A stretch of 64,000 nucleotides of DNA from an uncultured Alphaproteobacteria bacterium (GTDB lineage: Bacteria; Pseudomonadota; Alphaproteobacteria; Rs-D84). This document shows positions 1-8,318 of this stretch, in pieces. Position 1 is the first letter of the stretch; the number at the start of each line of letters is the position of its first letter. A model generated the notes under the pieces. It was not told where the DNA came from. It saw only the letters and a program-made list of their open reading frames with translations, and did no database searches. The DNA is taken from positions 1-64,000 of the forward strand of contig CAMZDE010000001.1 of the NCBI GenBank assembly GCA_947305255.1. The letters are read 5' to 3'. Position numbers and translations under genes: made by a program.

Positions 1-1613
1 ATAATTTTTCCCCCAATTGCCGCCTGAAGTGGAATTTTGAATTGATGACGCGGAATTAAATCTTTTAATTTTTCAACAATCTGACGACCACGCTTTTCCG
101 CTGCACTGCGATGACACAGGAAAGACAAAGGTTCTACATTTTCATCGTTCACTAAAATCGAAACCTTTACCAAATCAGACACGCGATAATCATAAAGCAC
201 ATAATCAAATGACGCATATCCCGATGACAAAGATTTCACACGATCGTAAAAATCAAATACTATTTCCGACAAAGGTAATTGATACACCAACACAGCACGA
301 TTACCGACATACGAAATATTTTCTTGGACACCACGACGCGATGCACACAATTCCATAATCGCACCCATATATTTATCAGGCATCATAATCGTTGCACGCA
401 CCCATGGTTCTTCGATAGATTCAATACGTGTCACATCGGGCATATCTGCAGGATTTTCCAAATCAATTGTCGAACCATCGCGCAAATGAATTTTATATAA
501 CACGCTGGGCACTGTATTAATCAGCGATAAATTAAATTCGCGATTTAATCTTTCACTGATAATTTCCATATGCAATAAACCTAAAAATCCACAGCGCAAC
601 CCAAAACCCAACGCCGATGATTTTTCAGTCGTGAACACGAACGACGCATCATTCAACGCCAGTTTTTCTGCACCCTCGCGCAGGTCAGGATAATCGTTTG
701 CCTCTACCGGAAAGAAACTTGAAAACACAACCGGCACAGATGGTTTGAACCCCGGCAAAGCCTCTGCATCACATTTTGCATCACAAATAGTATCACCCAC
801 GCGACAGTCATGGATTGTTTTCATACCCGTGATAATAAACCCAATTTCACCGGTATTTAATGTATCAACATTTTCCATTTTCGGTGTGAAATATCCGACT
901 TTTTCAACAACGTATTCTGCCCCAGTCGCAATAAACTTTATCTTTTGACCACGTGACAATTTTCCGTCAACCACGCGCACCAAAACAACAACCCCAAGAT
1001 AAGAATCATACCACGAATCGACCAACAATGCGCGCGTCGATGCATTTTCATTTCCATTTGGCGCCGGCAATTTATTAACTATTTCTTCTAATAATTCAGG
1101 AACCCCCGCACCTGTTTTTCCAGACACACATAACGCGTCGGATGCATCCATACCAATAACATCTGCAATTTGTTCACGCGTCGCCACAACATCAGACGAC
1201 GGCAAATCAATCTTGTTCAAAACCGGCAACATTTCCAAATCATTATCCAGCGCAAGATAAGCATTCGCCAAAGTTTGCGCCTGAACACCTTGGGTTGCAT
1301 CAACCAAAATAATTGCGCCTTCGCATGCGGCCAAACTGCGTGAAACTTCATATGAAAAATCAACATGCCCCGGCGTATCCATCAAATTCAATTGATATTT
1401 TTCACCATTTTTCGCAGTGTAATTTAACCGCACAGTTTGTGCCTTAATCGTGATTCCGCGTTCCCGTTCAATATCCATAGAATCCAGAACCTGAGCCTTC
1501 ATCTCACGCGATTCTAAGCCCCCCGTATATTCAATCAACCGGTCAGACAATGTCGATTTACCATGATCAATATGTGCAACAATCGAAAAATTTCTGATAT
1601 GATCTTGCTTCAT
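1..1613 (-). CDS. lepA: Elongation factor 4 (LepA), C-terminal end cut by the window edge
   Basis: This is a ribosome-associated GTPase that acts on stalled or mistranslocated ribosomes. The first 537 codons lie in the window, and the family is about 600 residues, so roughly 60 C-terminal residues are missing at position 1. Translation of the minus strand shows the G1 loop AHIDHGKS (residues 13-20), the G3 motif DTPGH (79-83) and G4 NKID (133-136). The long elongation-factor-like C-terminal part contains the LepA-typical GLRCGFLGLLHMEI stretch. The ATG at 1611-1613 follows an AGGA that overlaps the rbfA stop codon, so lepA is probably translationally coupled to rbfA. The identification is secure. 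Confidence 0.96.
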   Translation of the reverse strand, partial: MKQDHIRNFSIVAHIDHGKSTLSDRLIEYTGGLESREMKAQVLDSMDIERERGITIKAQTVRLNYTAKNGEKYQLNLMDTPGHVDFSYEVSRSLAACEGAIILVDATQGVQAQTLANAYLALDNDLEMLPVLNKIDLPSSDVVATREQIADVIGMDASDALCVSGKTGAGVPELLEEIVNKLPAPNGNENASTRALLVDSWYDSYLGVVVLVRVVDGKLSRGQKIKFIATGAEYVVEKVGYFTPKMENVDTLNTGEIGFIITGMKTIHDCRVGDTICDAKCDAEALPGFKPSVPVVFSSFFPVEANDYPDLREGAEKLALNDASFVFTTEKSSALGFGLRCGFLGLLHMEIISERLNREFNLSLINTVPSVLYKIHLRDGSTIDLENPADMPDVTRIESIEEPWVRATIMMPDKYMGAIMELCASRRGVQENISYVGNRAVLVYQLPLSEIVFDFYDRVKSLSSGYASFDYVLYDYRVSDLVKVSILVNDENVEPLSFLCHRSAAEKRGRQIVEKLKDLIPRHQFKIPLQAAIGGKI

Positions 1614-1622
1614 CTCCGGTTC

Positions 1623-1973
1623 CTATTTGTCTATATTTTCTAACAAACTTTCAATTCTGTTCGCACGTTCCAGCGTATCATCATAAACGAATCGAATATC
1701 AGGAACATATTTTTGGTCTATCTTTTGCGCCAATGCAAATCGAATAGTTTTTGTAATTTCATCTAATCTTTTTTGGGTTGCATCAACATTTTCGCGTGCA
1801 TAAAAATACAGTTTTACAAATTGCATTCCACCGTGCGCTTCGGCGCCGACCAAAGACACACCACTAATTAAATCATCATCTATAAAATCATGCTGTAAAA
1901 TTTGCGCAACCAACGTTTGCACTTTGCTTGCGATTCTTTCATTTCTATTGGAATTTATCGGCTTTTTTATCAT
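1623..1973 (-). CDS. rbfA: Ribosome-binding factor A
   Basis: RbfA is a small KH-like protein that binds the 30S subunit during late 16S rRNA maturation and cold adaptation. The 116-residue length is normal. The C-terminal segment carries the family pattern (VPDIRFVYDDTLERANRIESLL), and the N-terminus has the usual helical start (NERIASKVQTLVAQIL). The stop codon lies 9 bp before the lepA start and the two genes form an operon. The gene is divergent from the membrane protein at 2094. Confidence 0.93.
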   Translation of the reverse strand: MIKKPINSNRNERIASKVQTLVAQILQHDFIDDDLISGVSLVGAEAHGGMQFVKLYFYARENVDATQKRLDEITKTIRFALAQKIDQKYVPDIRFVYDDTLERANRIESLLENIDK

Positions 1974-2057
1974 TTTCGCAATCCTTCAAAAAACATACCT
2001 TATGCGGCAATAATACACTGGTATATAAAAAACACAAGTAAATAATTTTCATAACAC

Positions 2058-2086
2058 TTGCAGATTTTTTTATATTCATTTATTAT
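2058..2086 (+). promoter_or_regulatory. Candidate promoter of the YqaA/DedA-like gene
   Basis: TTGCAG (2058-2063), a 17-bp spacer and TATTAT (2081-2086) form a plausible sigma-70 promoter. The expected transcription start is close to 2093, immediately before the ATG at 2094, so the mRNA may be leaderless. No Shine-Dalgarno sequence is visible. Confidence 0.45.
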
Positions 2087-2093
2087 ATGCCCG

Positions 2094-2696
2094 ATGAAAC
2101 TTATCAGTAAAATCTTAGACCAATCTGCAAAACCATGGTATGCGGCTGTTGTTTTTGCAATGACCGTGTGTGAATCTATATTTTTATTCATTCCGCCAGA
2201 GGTTTTTATGACCCCCGCCATAATCGCAGAAAGAAAGCGCGCCGTATCGATTACTTTGGCGGCCGCATTAGGATCTATCGTTGGGGGCGCGATTGCATAT
2301 ATGATTGGTTATTGGCTTTATGACGCAATTGGAACATGGCTTATCGCGACGTTTGCAAATCCCCAGATTATACCTGACGCAACCGACCACGTTGCCGTTC
2401 AAAATATGATTGATACATTATTAAACAAATGGGGTGTTTGGATGATTGCTATAACCGCCGTAACACCAATTCCGTATAAAGTTTTGGCAATATGTTTGGG
2501 ATTATGTCATTACCCCATATGGATATTCTTAGGCGTGTCTGCTATATTCAGAACCGGCCGTTTTGCAATTGTCGGATATTTATTATGGCGATTTCAAGGC
2601 ACCGCAAACACACTTGTAAAAAAATATTCGTGGCAATTAACAATCGGCGCAATAGTTTTGGCTATGTTTGGACTTGTTATAATCGCATTATTATAA
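2094..2696 (+). CDS. YqaA/DedA-family (VTT domain) membrane protein
   Basis: This is a polytopic inner-membrane protein of the DedA/SNARE-associated (VTT) superfamily, whose members are linked to lipid carrier flipping and membrane homeostasis. The start at 2094 (MKLISKIL) is preferred over an upstream in-frame codon at 2058 because it lies just downstream of the promoter and begins the conserved part. Visible features are hydrophobic segments throughout, an early acidic residue in a hydrophobic helix (VCESIFLFIPPE) and a central ITAVTPIPYKVLAICLG stretch that matches the YqaA pattern of re-entrant loops and a Pro-rich turn. The length (200 aa) is normal. The substrate cannot be read from the sequence. 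Confidence 0.8.
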   Translation: MKLISKILDQSAKPWYAAVVFAMTVCESIFLFIPPEVFMTPAIIAERKRAVSITLAAALGSIVGGAIAYMIGYWLYDAIGTWLIATFANPQIIPDATDHVAVQNMIDTLLNKWGVWMIAITAVTPIPYKVLAICLGLCHYPIWIFLGVSAIFRTGRFAIVGYLLWRFQGTANTLVKKYSWQLTIGAIVLAMFGLVIIALL

Positions 2697-2729
2697 AACA
2701 TCTTGCCCAGATAAGATTTTTTTATTATC

Positions 2730-3521
2730 ATGAAAATCACAATGGAAAGCGAAACAGTAATCTCTTTTGCGAATGTATCAACCAATTACGATAACGGTCA
2801 TGATATTTTGACCGACGTGTCGTTTAATATTGGGTCGGGATCTTTCTATTTTTTAACAGGCCCCAGTGGTGCAGGAAAAACAACTTTGTTGCGATTGATA
2901 TATCAATTGCACAAACCGACCAAGGGACAAATCAAACTATTCGGTCAAGATTGCAACGATATTTCACGTAATGATATTTCGCTTTTGCGACACAAAATGG
3001 CTATCGTTTTCCAAGAATATTCTTTGATTTCACATATGACGGTGTTTGATAATGTCGCATTGCCATTGCGCGTTCGTGGTTTTCCGTCGGATAAAATCAA
3101 AAAGATTGTCACAAAAACACTTGAATGGGTTGGATTGGGAAAATTCGCAAATGTTTATCCTGTGGAACTTAGTGGTGGCCAACAACAGCGTGTATCCGTG
3201 GCGCGTGCAATTATTATACAACCTGCTATATTATTGGCCGACGAACCGACTGGGAATCTGGACGATGAAAACGCATCACGATTGATGGAATTGTTTATCC
3301 AGATGAACAAAATATTTGGAACAACTATTATATTGGCAACACATAATAAAAAAATGATGGAAACATATAAATTCCCGATAATAAGCATTGATAACCGTCA
3401 CGTTTCATTTTCTGGGGCGCATGCCGAAGAATCTGCCCGAAAGTGGAAGGGCCCCAAACCACAATCATCAAATTATTTTTCTGAAATATCAAAACAATTT
3501 GAAAACATCGGTAATTCATAA
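2730..3521 (+). CDS. ftsE: Cell-division ABC transporter ATPase FtsE
   Basis: FtsE is the ATPase of the FtsEX complex, which controls septal peptidoglycan hydrolases from the division ring. Walker A GPSGAGKTT (44-52), the Q-loop (VFQE), signature LSGGQQQR (147-154), Walker B ILLADEPTG and the H-loop (LATHN) are all present. At 263 residues it is about 40 longer than E. coli FtsE because of a C-terminal tail that is rich in charged residues and Ser. The stop overlaps the ftsX start (TAATG at 3519-3523), so the two are coupled. A second ATG four codons in is an alternative start. Confidence 0.92.
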   Translation: MKITMESETVISFANVSTNYDNGHDILTDVSFNIGSGSFYFLTGPSGAGKTTLLRLIYQLHKPTKGQIKLFGQDCNDISRNDISLLRHKMAIVFQEYSLISHMTVFDNVALPLRVRGFPSDKIKKIVTKTLEWVGLGKFANVYPVELSGGQQQRVSVARAIIIQPAILLADEPTGNLDDENASRLMELFIQMNKIFGTTIILATHNKKMMETYKFPIISIDNRHVSFSGAHAEESARKWKGPKPQSSNYFSEISKQFENIGNS

Positions 3522-4360
3522 TGAAGAAAACAACGCTTGTATTTTCGCTGGTTCGGGAACAGTCAAATTTTATGACGATTGTGATATCGATATTGACTTT
3601 TTTGTCCGTATTGGCGTTTGGAATCGCATTATCAATCGGCGGCGGCGTTATGCGTTGGAATAATCAATGGGAAAAATATGCCACTGTCCAAGTAACGAAT
3701 TTAGATAATACAAAAATGATTCAGAAAATTTTTGAAACACATTCTGATAAAATCGAATCTGTTACCGAAATTTCTAAATCAGAAATGACAGAACGTATGA
3801 AACCTTGGATTTCCAGTGGTGCAAAATTAAATAATTACCTGCCCCAGATGTTCGAAATAAAATTAAAGAACGCATCAGACATGGATTTTATGAAGCGCGA
3901 AATATCAACACGTGCAAAATTTTTAACTCATACATCTGCCGTAAAAACATCTATGAATGCCGGATTAAAATTAGTTGGCATAACAACATTCGTTTTAATG
4001 ATTATGTTGATATCTATCGGGTTGTGCGTATCGCATATTTCACGCAATATCGCAATGCTGCATAAACACGAACTCGAAATATTGAACCAAGTCGGCGCAA
4101 CAGATAAATTTATCGCACGCCAAATGCAATTTATCGTTGGTAAAATCAGTATGGTTGCTGCGACTATTGGGTTTCTTGTTGCAGTGCCAATACTATTATT
4201 AATTTTAGCTACCGCACATTCTGCACGTGTCGGATTAATGGCAACAATATCATTGAATGGTTTTGATTGGTTGTTGTTATTCATGTTACCAATTTTGATT
4301 ATTATTTTTTCGGTCTATATAACCCAACGAACAACATTAAAAATATTATCAGAAAAATAA
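3521..4360 (+). CDS. ftsX: Cell-division permease FtsX
   Basis: FtsX is the membrane partner of FtsE that transmits the signal to the periplasmic amidase regulators. The protein (279 aa) has the FtsX topology. A first membrane helix near residues 21-45 (LSILTFLSVLAFGIALSIGG) is followed by a periplasmic domain of about 100 residues and then three further helices. The start overlaps the ftsE stop by one base. The NlpD-like protein encoded at 49888-51243 could be a downstream target of this pathway, which is an inference. Confidence 0.88.
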   Translation: MKKTTLVFSLVREQSNFMTIVISILTFLSVLAFGIALSIGGGVMRWNNQWEKYATVQVTNLDNTKMIQKIFETHSDKIESVTEISKSEMTERMKPWISSGAKLNNYLPQMFEIKLKNASDMDFMKREISTRAKFLTHTSAVKTSMNAGLKLVGITTFVLMIMLISIGLCVSHISRNIAMLHKHELEILNQVGATDKFIARQMQFIVGKISMVAATIGFLVAVPILLLILATAHSARVGLMATISLNGFDWLLLFMLPILIIIFSVYITQRTTLKILSEK

Positions 4361-4867
4361 ATGAAATATATTCCTATATCTTTTGTGATATTATTCTGTT
4401 TTGTCCTTGGCGGACTGATGTTCAAATCTATGACACCACCGCGCTGCGAATCTTTGATGCAAAATGATAATATTTTTGTTTTAACAGGCGACGCGCGCCG
4501 TATTCCATATGCTGTAAAAAAATTAGAGCATTTACGTTACGGGACGTTGTACATAATTGGTGCCGGTGCAACTAATATACCCGACATCGAACACGTTCAA
4601 GTTGAATCATTATCAAAATCAACATATCAAAACGCATTGGCAATAAAACATATTGTCCAAACACAAAATATGCCACGTATAGTCGTTGTCACAACCGAAG
4701 ATCACATGAATCGCGCACTATACCTATTGCGCGACGAATTACCAAATACAGATATCATCGCATGCCCTGCTTCTTTGGTGGGAATGCCGACGGCCGACCG
4801 ATTAAAACGCTGGACGATTGAATACATAAAATATATCGTCACGCTTTTCGGAATTAAAGAAGGATAA
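4361..4867 (+). CDS. YdcF/ElyC-like (DUF218) membrane-anchored protein
   Basis: This 168-residue protein has one N-terminal membrane helix (about residues 4-22) followed by a DUF218-like alpha/beta domain. The domain shows a FVLTGD strand, an LSKSTYQNALAIKHI segment resembling the conserved S.(N/S)T..NA motif, and an IVVVTTEDHMNRAL strand-helix. Family members are tied to envelope or undecaprenyl-lipid metabolism, but the reaction is not established. The ATG follows the ftsX TAA with no gap. In many Alphaproteobacteria a YdcF-like gene sits between ftsX and plsC, exactly as here. Confidence 0.8.
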   Translation: MKYIPISFVILFCFVLGGLMFKSMTPPRCESLMQNDNIFVLTGDARRIPYAVKKLEHLRYGTLYIIGAGATNIPDIEHVQVESLSKSTYQNALAIKHIVQTQNMPRIVVVTTEDHMNRALYLLRDELPNTDIIACPASLVGMPTADRLKRWTIEYIKYIVTLFGIKEG

Positions 4868-4871
4868 AACA

Positions 4872-5579
4872 ATGTTACGGAATATTTTATTTAAATTATC
4901 ACTATATATCTGGTTTGTACTTTGGTCACCATTGTTAATCGTGGGATTAATTTCATCAAAATTGGAACGCAAAATCATTCTGGCCGACGCGTGGGGCGTA
5001 TTGTATTTATTGCGCGTTATCGGCGGTGTAAAATATCAAATACATTATCCGCAAACAAATGAAAACGGGATTCCTTTTCAACATAACGTTAATTCCAGAT
5101 TGGATGGACGCAGCATAATTGCATCAAAACATATGTCCACTTTCGAGGTTGCAATTTTATTCACTCATATTCCAAATTGTTTTTTCATTTTGAAACGAGA
5201 ATTATTATGGATACCTATTTATGGTTGGGCATTTGCCAGAATTGGTTTAATCGGCGTTAACCGGACACGTGGCCACACAAATATGAAGGCATTAATGCAT
5301 CGTGTCACAAATAAAATTATGAACGGAATGACATTAATCATTTTCCCCGAAGGAACACGCGTCAAACCAAATCAAAATATTCCATTAAAACGCGGATTAA
5401 TGTTTATTGCCGAACAGTTGAAATTACCAATCACACCTGTTGGTGTTGACACCGGATTATATTGGCCAAAACGCGGTCGAATAAAATCTGGTACGGCACA
5501 CATATATTTCGAACCAGAATTACCATCGTCGGCAACATTGGACGAAATTCGTACGGCCATAAATAAACATAGTTGTTAA
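4872..5579 (+). CDS. plsC: 1-acyl-sn-glycerol-3-phosphate acyltransferase (PlsC)
   Basis: PlsC transfers a second acyl chain to lysophosphatidic acid in phospholipid synthesis. The acyltransferase motif I H-X4-E is seen as HMSTFE (H87, E92) and motif III as FPEGTR (158-163). An N-terminal membrane helix spans about residues 8-28. An AAGGA ribosome binding site overlaps the stop of the preceding gene. The first step of the pathway, PlsY, is encoded at 29677-30264. The gene ends tail to tail with the nuclease gene, 2 bp apart. Confidence 0.92.
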   Translation: MLRNILFKLSLYIWFVLWSPLLIVGLISSKLERKIILADAWGVLYLLRVIGGVKYQIHYPQTNENGIPFQHNVNSRLDGRSIIASKHMSTFEVAILFTHIPNCFFILKRELLWIPIYGWAFARIGLIGVNRTRGHTNMKALMHRVTNKIMNGMTLIIFPEGTRVKPNQNIPLKRGLMFIAEQLKLPITPVGVDTGLYWPKRGRIKSGTAHIYFEPELPSSATLDEIRTAINKHSC

Positions 5580-5581
5580 AT

Positions 5582-6007
5582 CTATTTTTTGTTGTCACAC
5601 CACGATTGGCGTTTACCACCAGAATATGCGCGACCTAAATTTTCGCGCACCAACACCAGACCAACATCGCGCCCACGCGAATCGAAAACATTAGCGTCAA
5701 TTCGTCCAAAATATTTATCATTTTTGACATTTTTAATTTCCACGGTTGACCCAGCAGGAATTAATTCAGCCAATCTTTGCTTTGCACGATTTGCCATCGC
5801 AATTTCCGAATCGCATTCCCCATGAATTTCAGGCGTATCAACATTTCGCAAACGCACACTGACCGATTTAACAGCCGCTTTGTTTTCCAAAACAACATCA
5901 CCAACAAAAGTATCGCCATCAACAATATATTTCACAACAACTGGTGTCGCAAAACACAATGTTTGCATAAAATAAATCGATAAAAACGCCGCAACAAATC
6001 GTTTCAT
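5582..6007 (-). CDS. Exported thermonuclease-like (SNase) protein
   Basis: This 141-residue protein has an N-terminal signal peptide (MKRFVAAFLSIYFMQTLCFA) and a staphylococcal-nuclease fold. The active-site pattern is visible: DGDTF, VRLRNVDTPE (Arg and Glu), then NDKYFGR (the second catalytic Arg). It probably degrades nucleic acid in the periplasm or outside the cell. The ATG at 6007 is preferred over an upstream in-frame codon because it begins the signal peptide and lies 5 bp after the tolB stop. Two Cys (in GECDSE and SWCDN) could form a disulfide. Confidence 0.87.
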   Translation of the reverse strand: MKRFVAAFLSIYFMQTLCFATPVVVKYIVDGDTFVGDVVLENKAAVKSVSVRLRNVDTPEIHGECDSEIAMANRAKQRLAELIPAGSTVEIKNVKNDKYFGRIDANVFDSRGRDVGLVLVRENLGRAYSGGKRQSWCDNKK

Positions 6008-6012
6008 AACAT

Positions 6013-7335
6013 TCAAGGCAATTTTGGTGACCATGTTGGTTCTGTCCCGTTCAAACCATCAGGTAATCCAATGTCATAAAGATTTTGACCGGTTATATCA
6101 ACAGTGCGAATATGACTAACTCTTTCTTCGCCGTCTTCGGTACGTTCTGTTTCATAATAAACGACACGACGCGAACCTGGGGCCCAAGATGGTGCTTCCA
6201 TATACCAACCGCCGGCTAAGATTTTTTCATGACGCCCCTCTGGATTCATAATTCCGATATAGAACGTATCATCTGCCATTTTTGTGAACGCGATGAATTG
6301 ACCGTCTGGCGACCATGCCGGCGTCGCATAACGCCCTGCCCCAAAAGAAATACGTTTTTGTTTTCCAGATTGTAAATCCAAAACATGAATTTGTTGTGAT
6401 CCCGAAGAATCAGAATTATACGCCATAAATCTGCCGTCTGGCGAATAAGACGGACTGGTGTCAATATGTTTCCCAAATGTCAATTGTTTCAAAGTCTTTT
6501 CATATATATCATATTCATATATATTCGTGACACCGTCTTTGACCAGCGATAACGCAACACGCGTCCCGTCCGGCGAAAAACGCGGTGCAAAAGACATTCC
6601 GCCAAAATTGCCCAGTTTTGTTTGATTCCCGTTTTCTAAATCCAACGCCCACACCATCGGATCATTATCACGATACGACAAAAACACCACAGTTGACATA
6701 TTTGGCGAAAAATGCGGCGACATCACAAAAGTATTCTTATCGGACAAATACCGCATACCATATCCGTCTTGGTCCATAATCGCCATACGTTTTACACGTT
6801 CAGTTACCGAACCTGTTTCTGCAATAAACACTATTTGCGTATCAAAATATCCAACTTCGCCGGTTAACCTTTCATAAATCGCATCTGCCATGATATGCGC
6901 CAACCGCCGCATAGATTTTTTTGACGCAACCAAACTTTGCGCTTCTATCTGTTCGTGTCCGTTCACATCCCAAAGATAGAATTCTAATTTATAACTGTCT
7001 TTGCCTTCTGGTTTTATTTTCGCCTGAACCAAAGCCTGAACCTTTATGGCGGCCCAATTTTTGAACTTTGGCATTTCATTCATTTTCACATATTCTGGGA
7101 ACGCGTCATGATTGACAATACGAAACAGCCCTGTTTTTTTCAAATCATTTTCAACCACCCCACGCAGCATTTTTGCATCTGCGGCCGGTACATTGCCAAC
7201 CGTTTCAAATTTTTGCACCGCAATAGCAATCGGATCAACACCGCCTGCAACAATATCAACATGTAATTCAGCATGCGCAACCGACACAACCGCACAGCAA
7301 ACGAAAGTGGCAACCCACAATATAAATTTACGCAT
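6013..7335 (-). CDS. tolB: Tol-Pal system periplasmic protein TolB
   Basis: TolB is the periplasmic beta-propeller that links Pal to the TolQRA motor for outer-membrane constriction. A signal peptide ends at AHA before ELHVDIVAGG, the TolB box-like N-terminus. The alpha/beta domain is followed (after about residue 165) by six-bladed propeller repeats with the SPDG signature (FSPDGTRVA, YSPDGRFMA, WSPDGQFIA, WAPGSRRVV). The length (440 aa) is normal. AAAGGA precedes the ATG. No tolQ, tolR, tolA or pal lies in the window, so the Tol locus is split. Confidence 0.95.
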   Translation of the reverse strand: MRKFILWVATFVCCAVVSVAHAELHVDIVAGGVDPIAIAVQKFETVGNVPAADAKMLRGVVENDLKKTGLFRIVNHDAFPEYVKMNEMPKFKNWAAIKVQALVQAKIKPEGKDSYKLEFYLWDVNGHEQIEAQSLVASKKSMRRLAHIMADAIYERLTGEVGYFDTQIVFIAETGSVTERVKRMAIMDQDGYGMRYLSDKNTFVMSPHFSPNMSTVVFLSYRDNDPMVWALDLENGNQTKLGNFGGMSFAPRFSPDGTRVALSLVKDGVTNIYEYDIYEKTLKQLTFGKHIDTSPSYSPDGRFMAYNSDSSGSQQIHVLDLQSGKQKRISFGAGRYATPAWSPDGQFIAFTKMADDTFYIGIMNPEGRHEKILAGGWYMEAPSWAPGSRRVVYYETERTEDGEERVSHIRTVDITGQNLYDIGLPDGLNGTEPTWSPKLP

Positions 7336-7484
7336 AAAAAAATCCTTTCCTTCGATTAAAAATACAAACGAATGATAATAAAAAAATCACCGAATACAAA
7401 CATAAAAATATAAAAAAAATACACAACACACAAATCAACACAAACGCCTATATTTTCGCCATTACAAACCTATACACAAATGTA

Positions 7485-7512
7485 TTGACAAATGTAAATA
7501 CAATGATATAGT
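7485..7512 (+). promoter_or_regulatory. Strong sigma-70 promoter of the RHH gene with repeated operator-like motif
   Basis: TTGACA (7485-7490), a 16-bp spacer and TATAGT (7507-7512) make one of the most consensus-like promoters in the window. Two direct copies of ACAAATGTA (7476-7484 and 7488-7496) lie 12 bp apart and overlap the -35 element. Direct repeats on one helix face are typical for ribbon-helix-helix repressors, so autoregulation by the downstream product is likely (inference). Confidence 0.7.
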
Positions 7513-7545
7513 CAGTTGTAATTACCGACGTATAGGAGATTGTCA

Positions 7546-7776
7546 ATGCCGAACGTAATGCAACAATTATTCGTAATGAATATTGAATCTCTGCTCAAAG
7601 AATACGCGGCGTTTCGCGCGTTTAATAAATCAGATTGCGTAATAAACATGCGTATTCCACATCAAATATTAGAAAAGATAAAAGAATTGGCCGACGCACA
7701 ACACGTTCCCTATCAATCACTGATATCGTCCGTATTGTTTTCTTTGGCTAACATTGATGATACTAAAAAGAATTAA
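7546..7776 (+). CDS. Ribbon-helix-helix (CopG/BrnA-antitoxin-like) protein
   Basis: This 76-residue protein has a C-terminal half (INMRIPHQILEKIKELAD, then HVPYQSLISSVLFS) that follows the pattern of CopG-type and BrnA-type antitoxins: a beta strand with alternating residues, then a helix and the Y-Q-(T/S)-L-I motif. The ATG at 7546 has AGGAG 7 bases upstream, so it is chosen over a TTG two codons earlier. No toxin gene is adjacent: the next gene is convergent and encodes a membrane protein. It may be an orphan antitoxin or a stand-alone autoregulated DNA-binding protein. Confidence 0.72.
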   Translation: MPNVMQQLFVMNIESLLKEYAAFRAFNKSDCVINMRIPHQILEKIKELADAQHVPYQSLISSVLFSLANIDDTKKN

Positions 7777-7792
7777 ACAAATTGCCAATAAA

Positions 7793-7820
7793 AAAACGCC
7801 GCCCATTTGGACGGCGTTTT
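7793..7820. terminator. Bidirectional terminator between the RHH gene and the VirB2-like gene
   Basis: AAAACGCCG and CGGCGTTTT arms flank a short loop, with an A-run on one side and a T-run on the other. The hairpin can terminate both convergent genes. Confidence 0.8.
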
Positions 7821-7837
7821 ATAATACAAATCTATCT

Positions 7838-8203
7838 TTACCAATTCTTTAATACATCGCAACCCATCATTTGCATTCCAGTCGCAGACATAATGAACGA
7901 CAATATAGCACCGATGATGAATAACAAACTAAATCCAACCAACAACCCCAATCCCTTTTCTTTGACATCTTTCATTTCTGCTTTGCCCTTAGCAATAAAA
8001 TCCCACGCCCATCCGGCAATATAAAACGCAGCACCAATGAACGCAGCGATGCGCAGAATATTAAATACGTCATGCAAACTGGTCATCAATTTGCACATAT
8101 CGCTTTCCACCGTCACCGTTTTTTTCGGCAACGCCGCGAACGCCGGCATAGCTGTCATCAGGCAAATTATTGCGAAATTGATTTTATTCATAACTTTTTT
8201 CAT
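7838..8203 (-). CDS. Small exported two-helix membrane protein resembling VirB2/TrbC pilin
   Basis: The 121-residue product has a signal peptide (cleavage likely after AFA), then two hydrophobic helices (IAAFIGAAFYIAGWAWDFIA and LGLLVGFSLLFIIGAILSFI) separated by a short charged loop (KGKAEMKDVKEKG). This is the topology and size of VirB2/TrbC type IV secretion pilin precursors. Two Cys lie outside the helices. No other type IV secretion gene is in the window, so the assignment rests on topology only. AAGGAG precedes the ATG at 8203. Confidence 0.5.
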   Translation of the reverse strand: MKKVMNKINFAIICLMTAMPAFAALPKKTVTVESDMCKLMTSLHDVFNILRIAAFIGAAFYIAGWAWDFIAKGKAEMKDVKEKGLGLLVGFSLLFIIGAILSFIMSATGMQMMGCDVLKNW

Positions 8204-8228
8204 AAAAAACTCCTTACCTTTTCCCTAT

Positions 8229-8239
8229 ATTTTATCATA
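8229..8239 (-). promoter_or_regulatory. Extended -10 promoter (TATGATAAAAT) of the VirB2-like gene
   Basis: On the minus strand the site reads TATGATAAAAT, a TG-extended -10 element, about 26 bp upstream of the start codon at 8203. The same string recurs upstream of other genes in the window. Confidence 0.55.
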
Positions 8240-8265
8240 AAAAATCAGATAAACAAACAAAAAAA

Positions 8266-8293
8266 GCGTCACATTTCATAAAAAATGTGACGC
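8266..8293 (-). terminator. Terminator of the lipoprotein gene
   Basis: GCGTCACATTT pairs with AAATGTGACGC (11 bp). On the minus strand the hairpin is followed by a run of seven T. Confidence 0.85.
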
Positions 8294-8318
8294 CTTTGAA
8301 CTTATCTTTCAATTTCGA

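Noticed and set aside
3928..4284. 118-codon ORF antisense to ftsX
   Set aside because: It lies wholly inside ftsX on the other strand and has no ribosome site. Its hydrophobic segments mirror the ftsX membrane helices.
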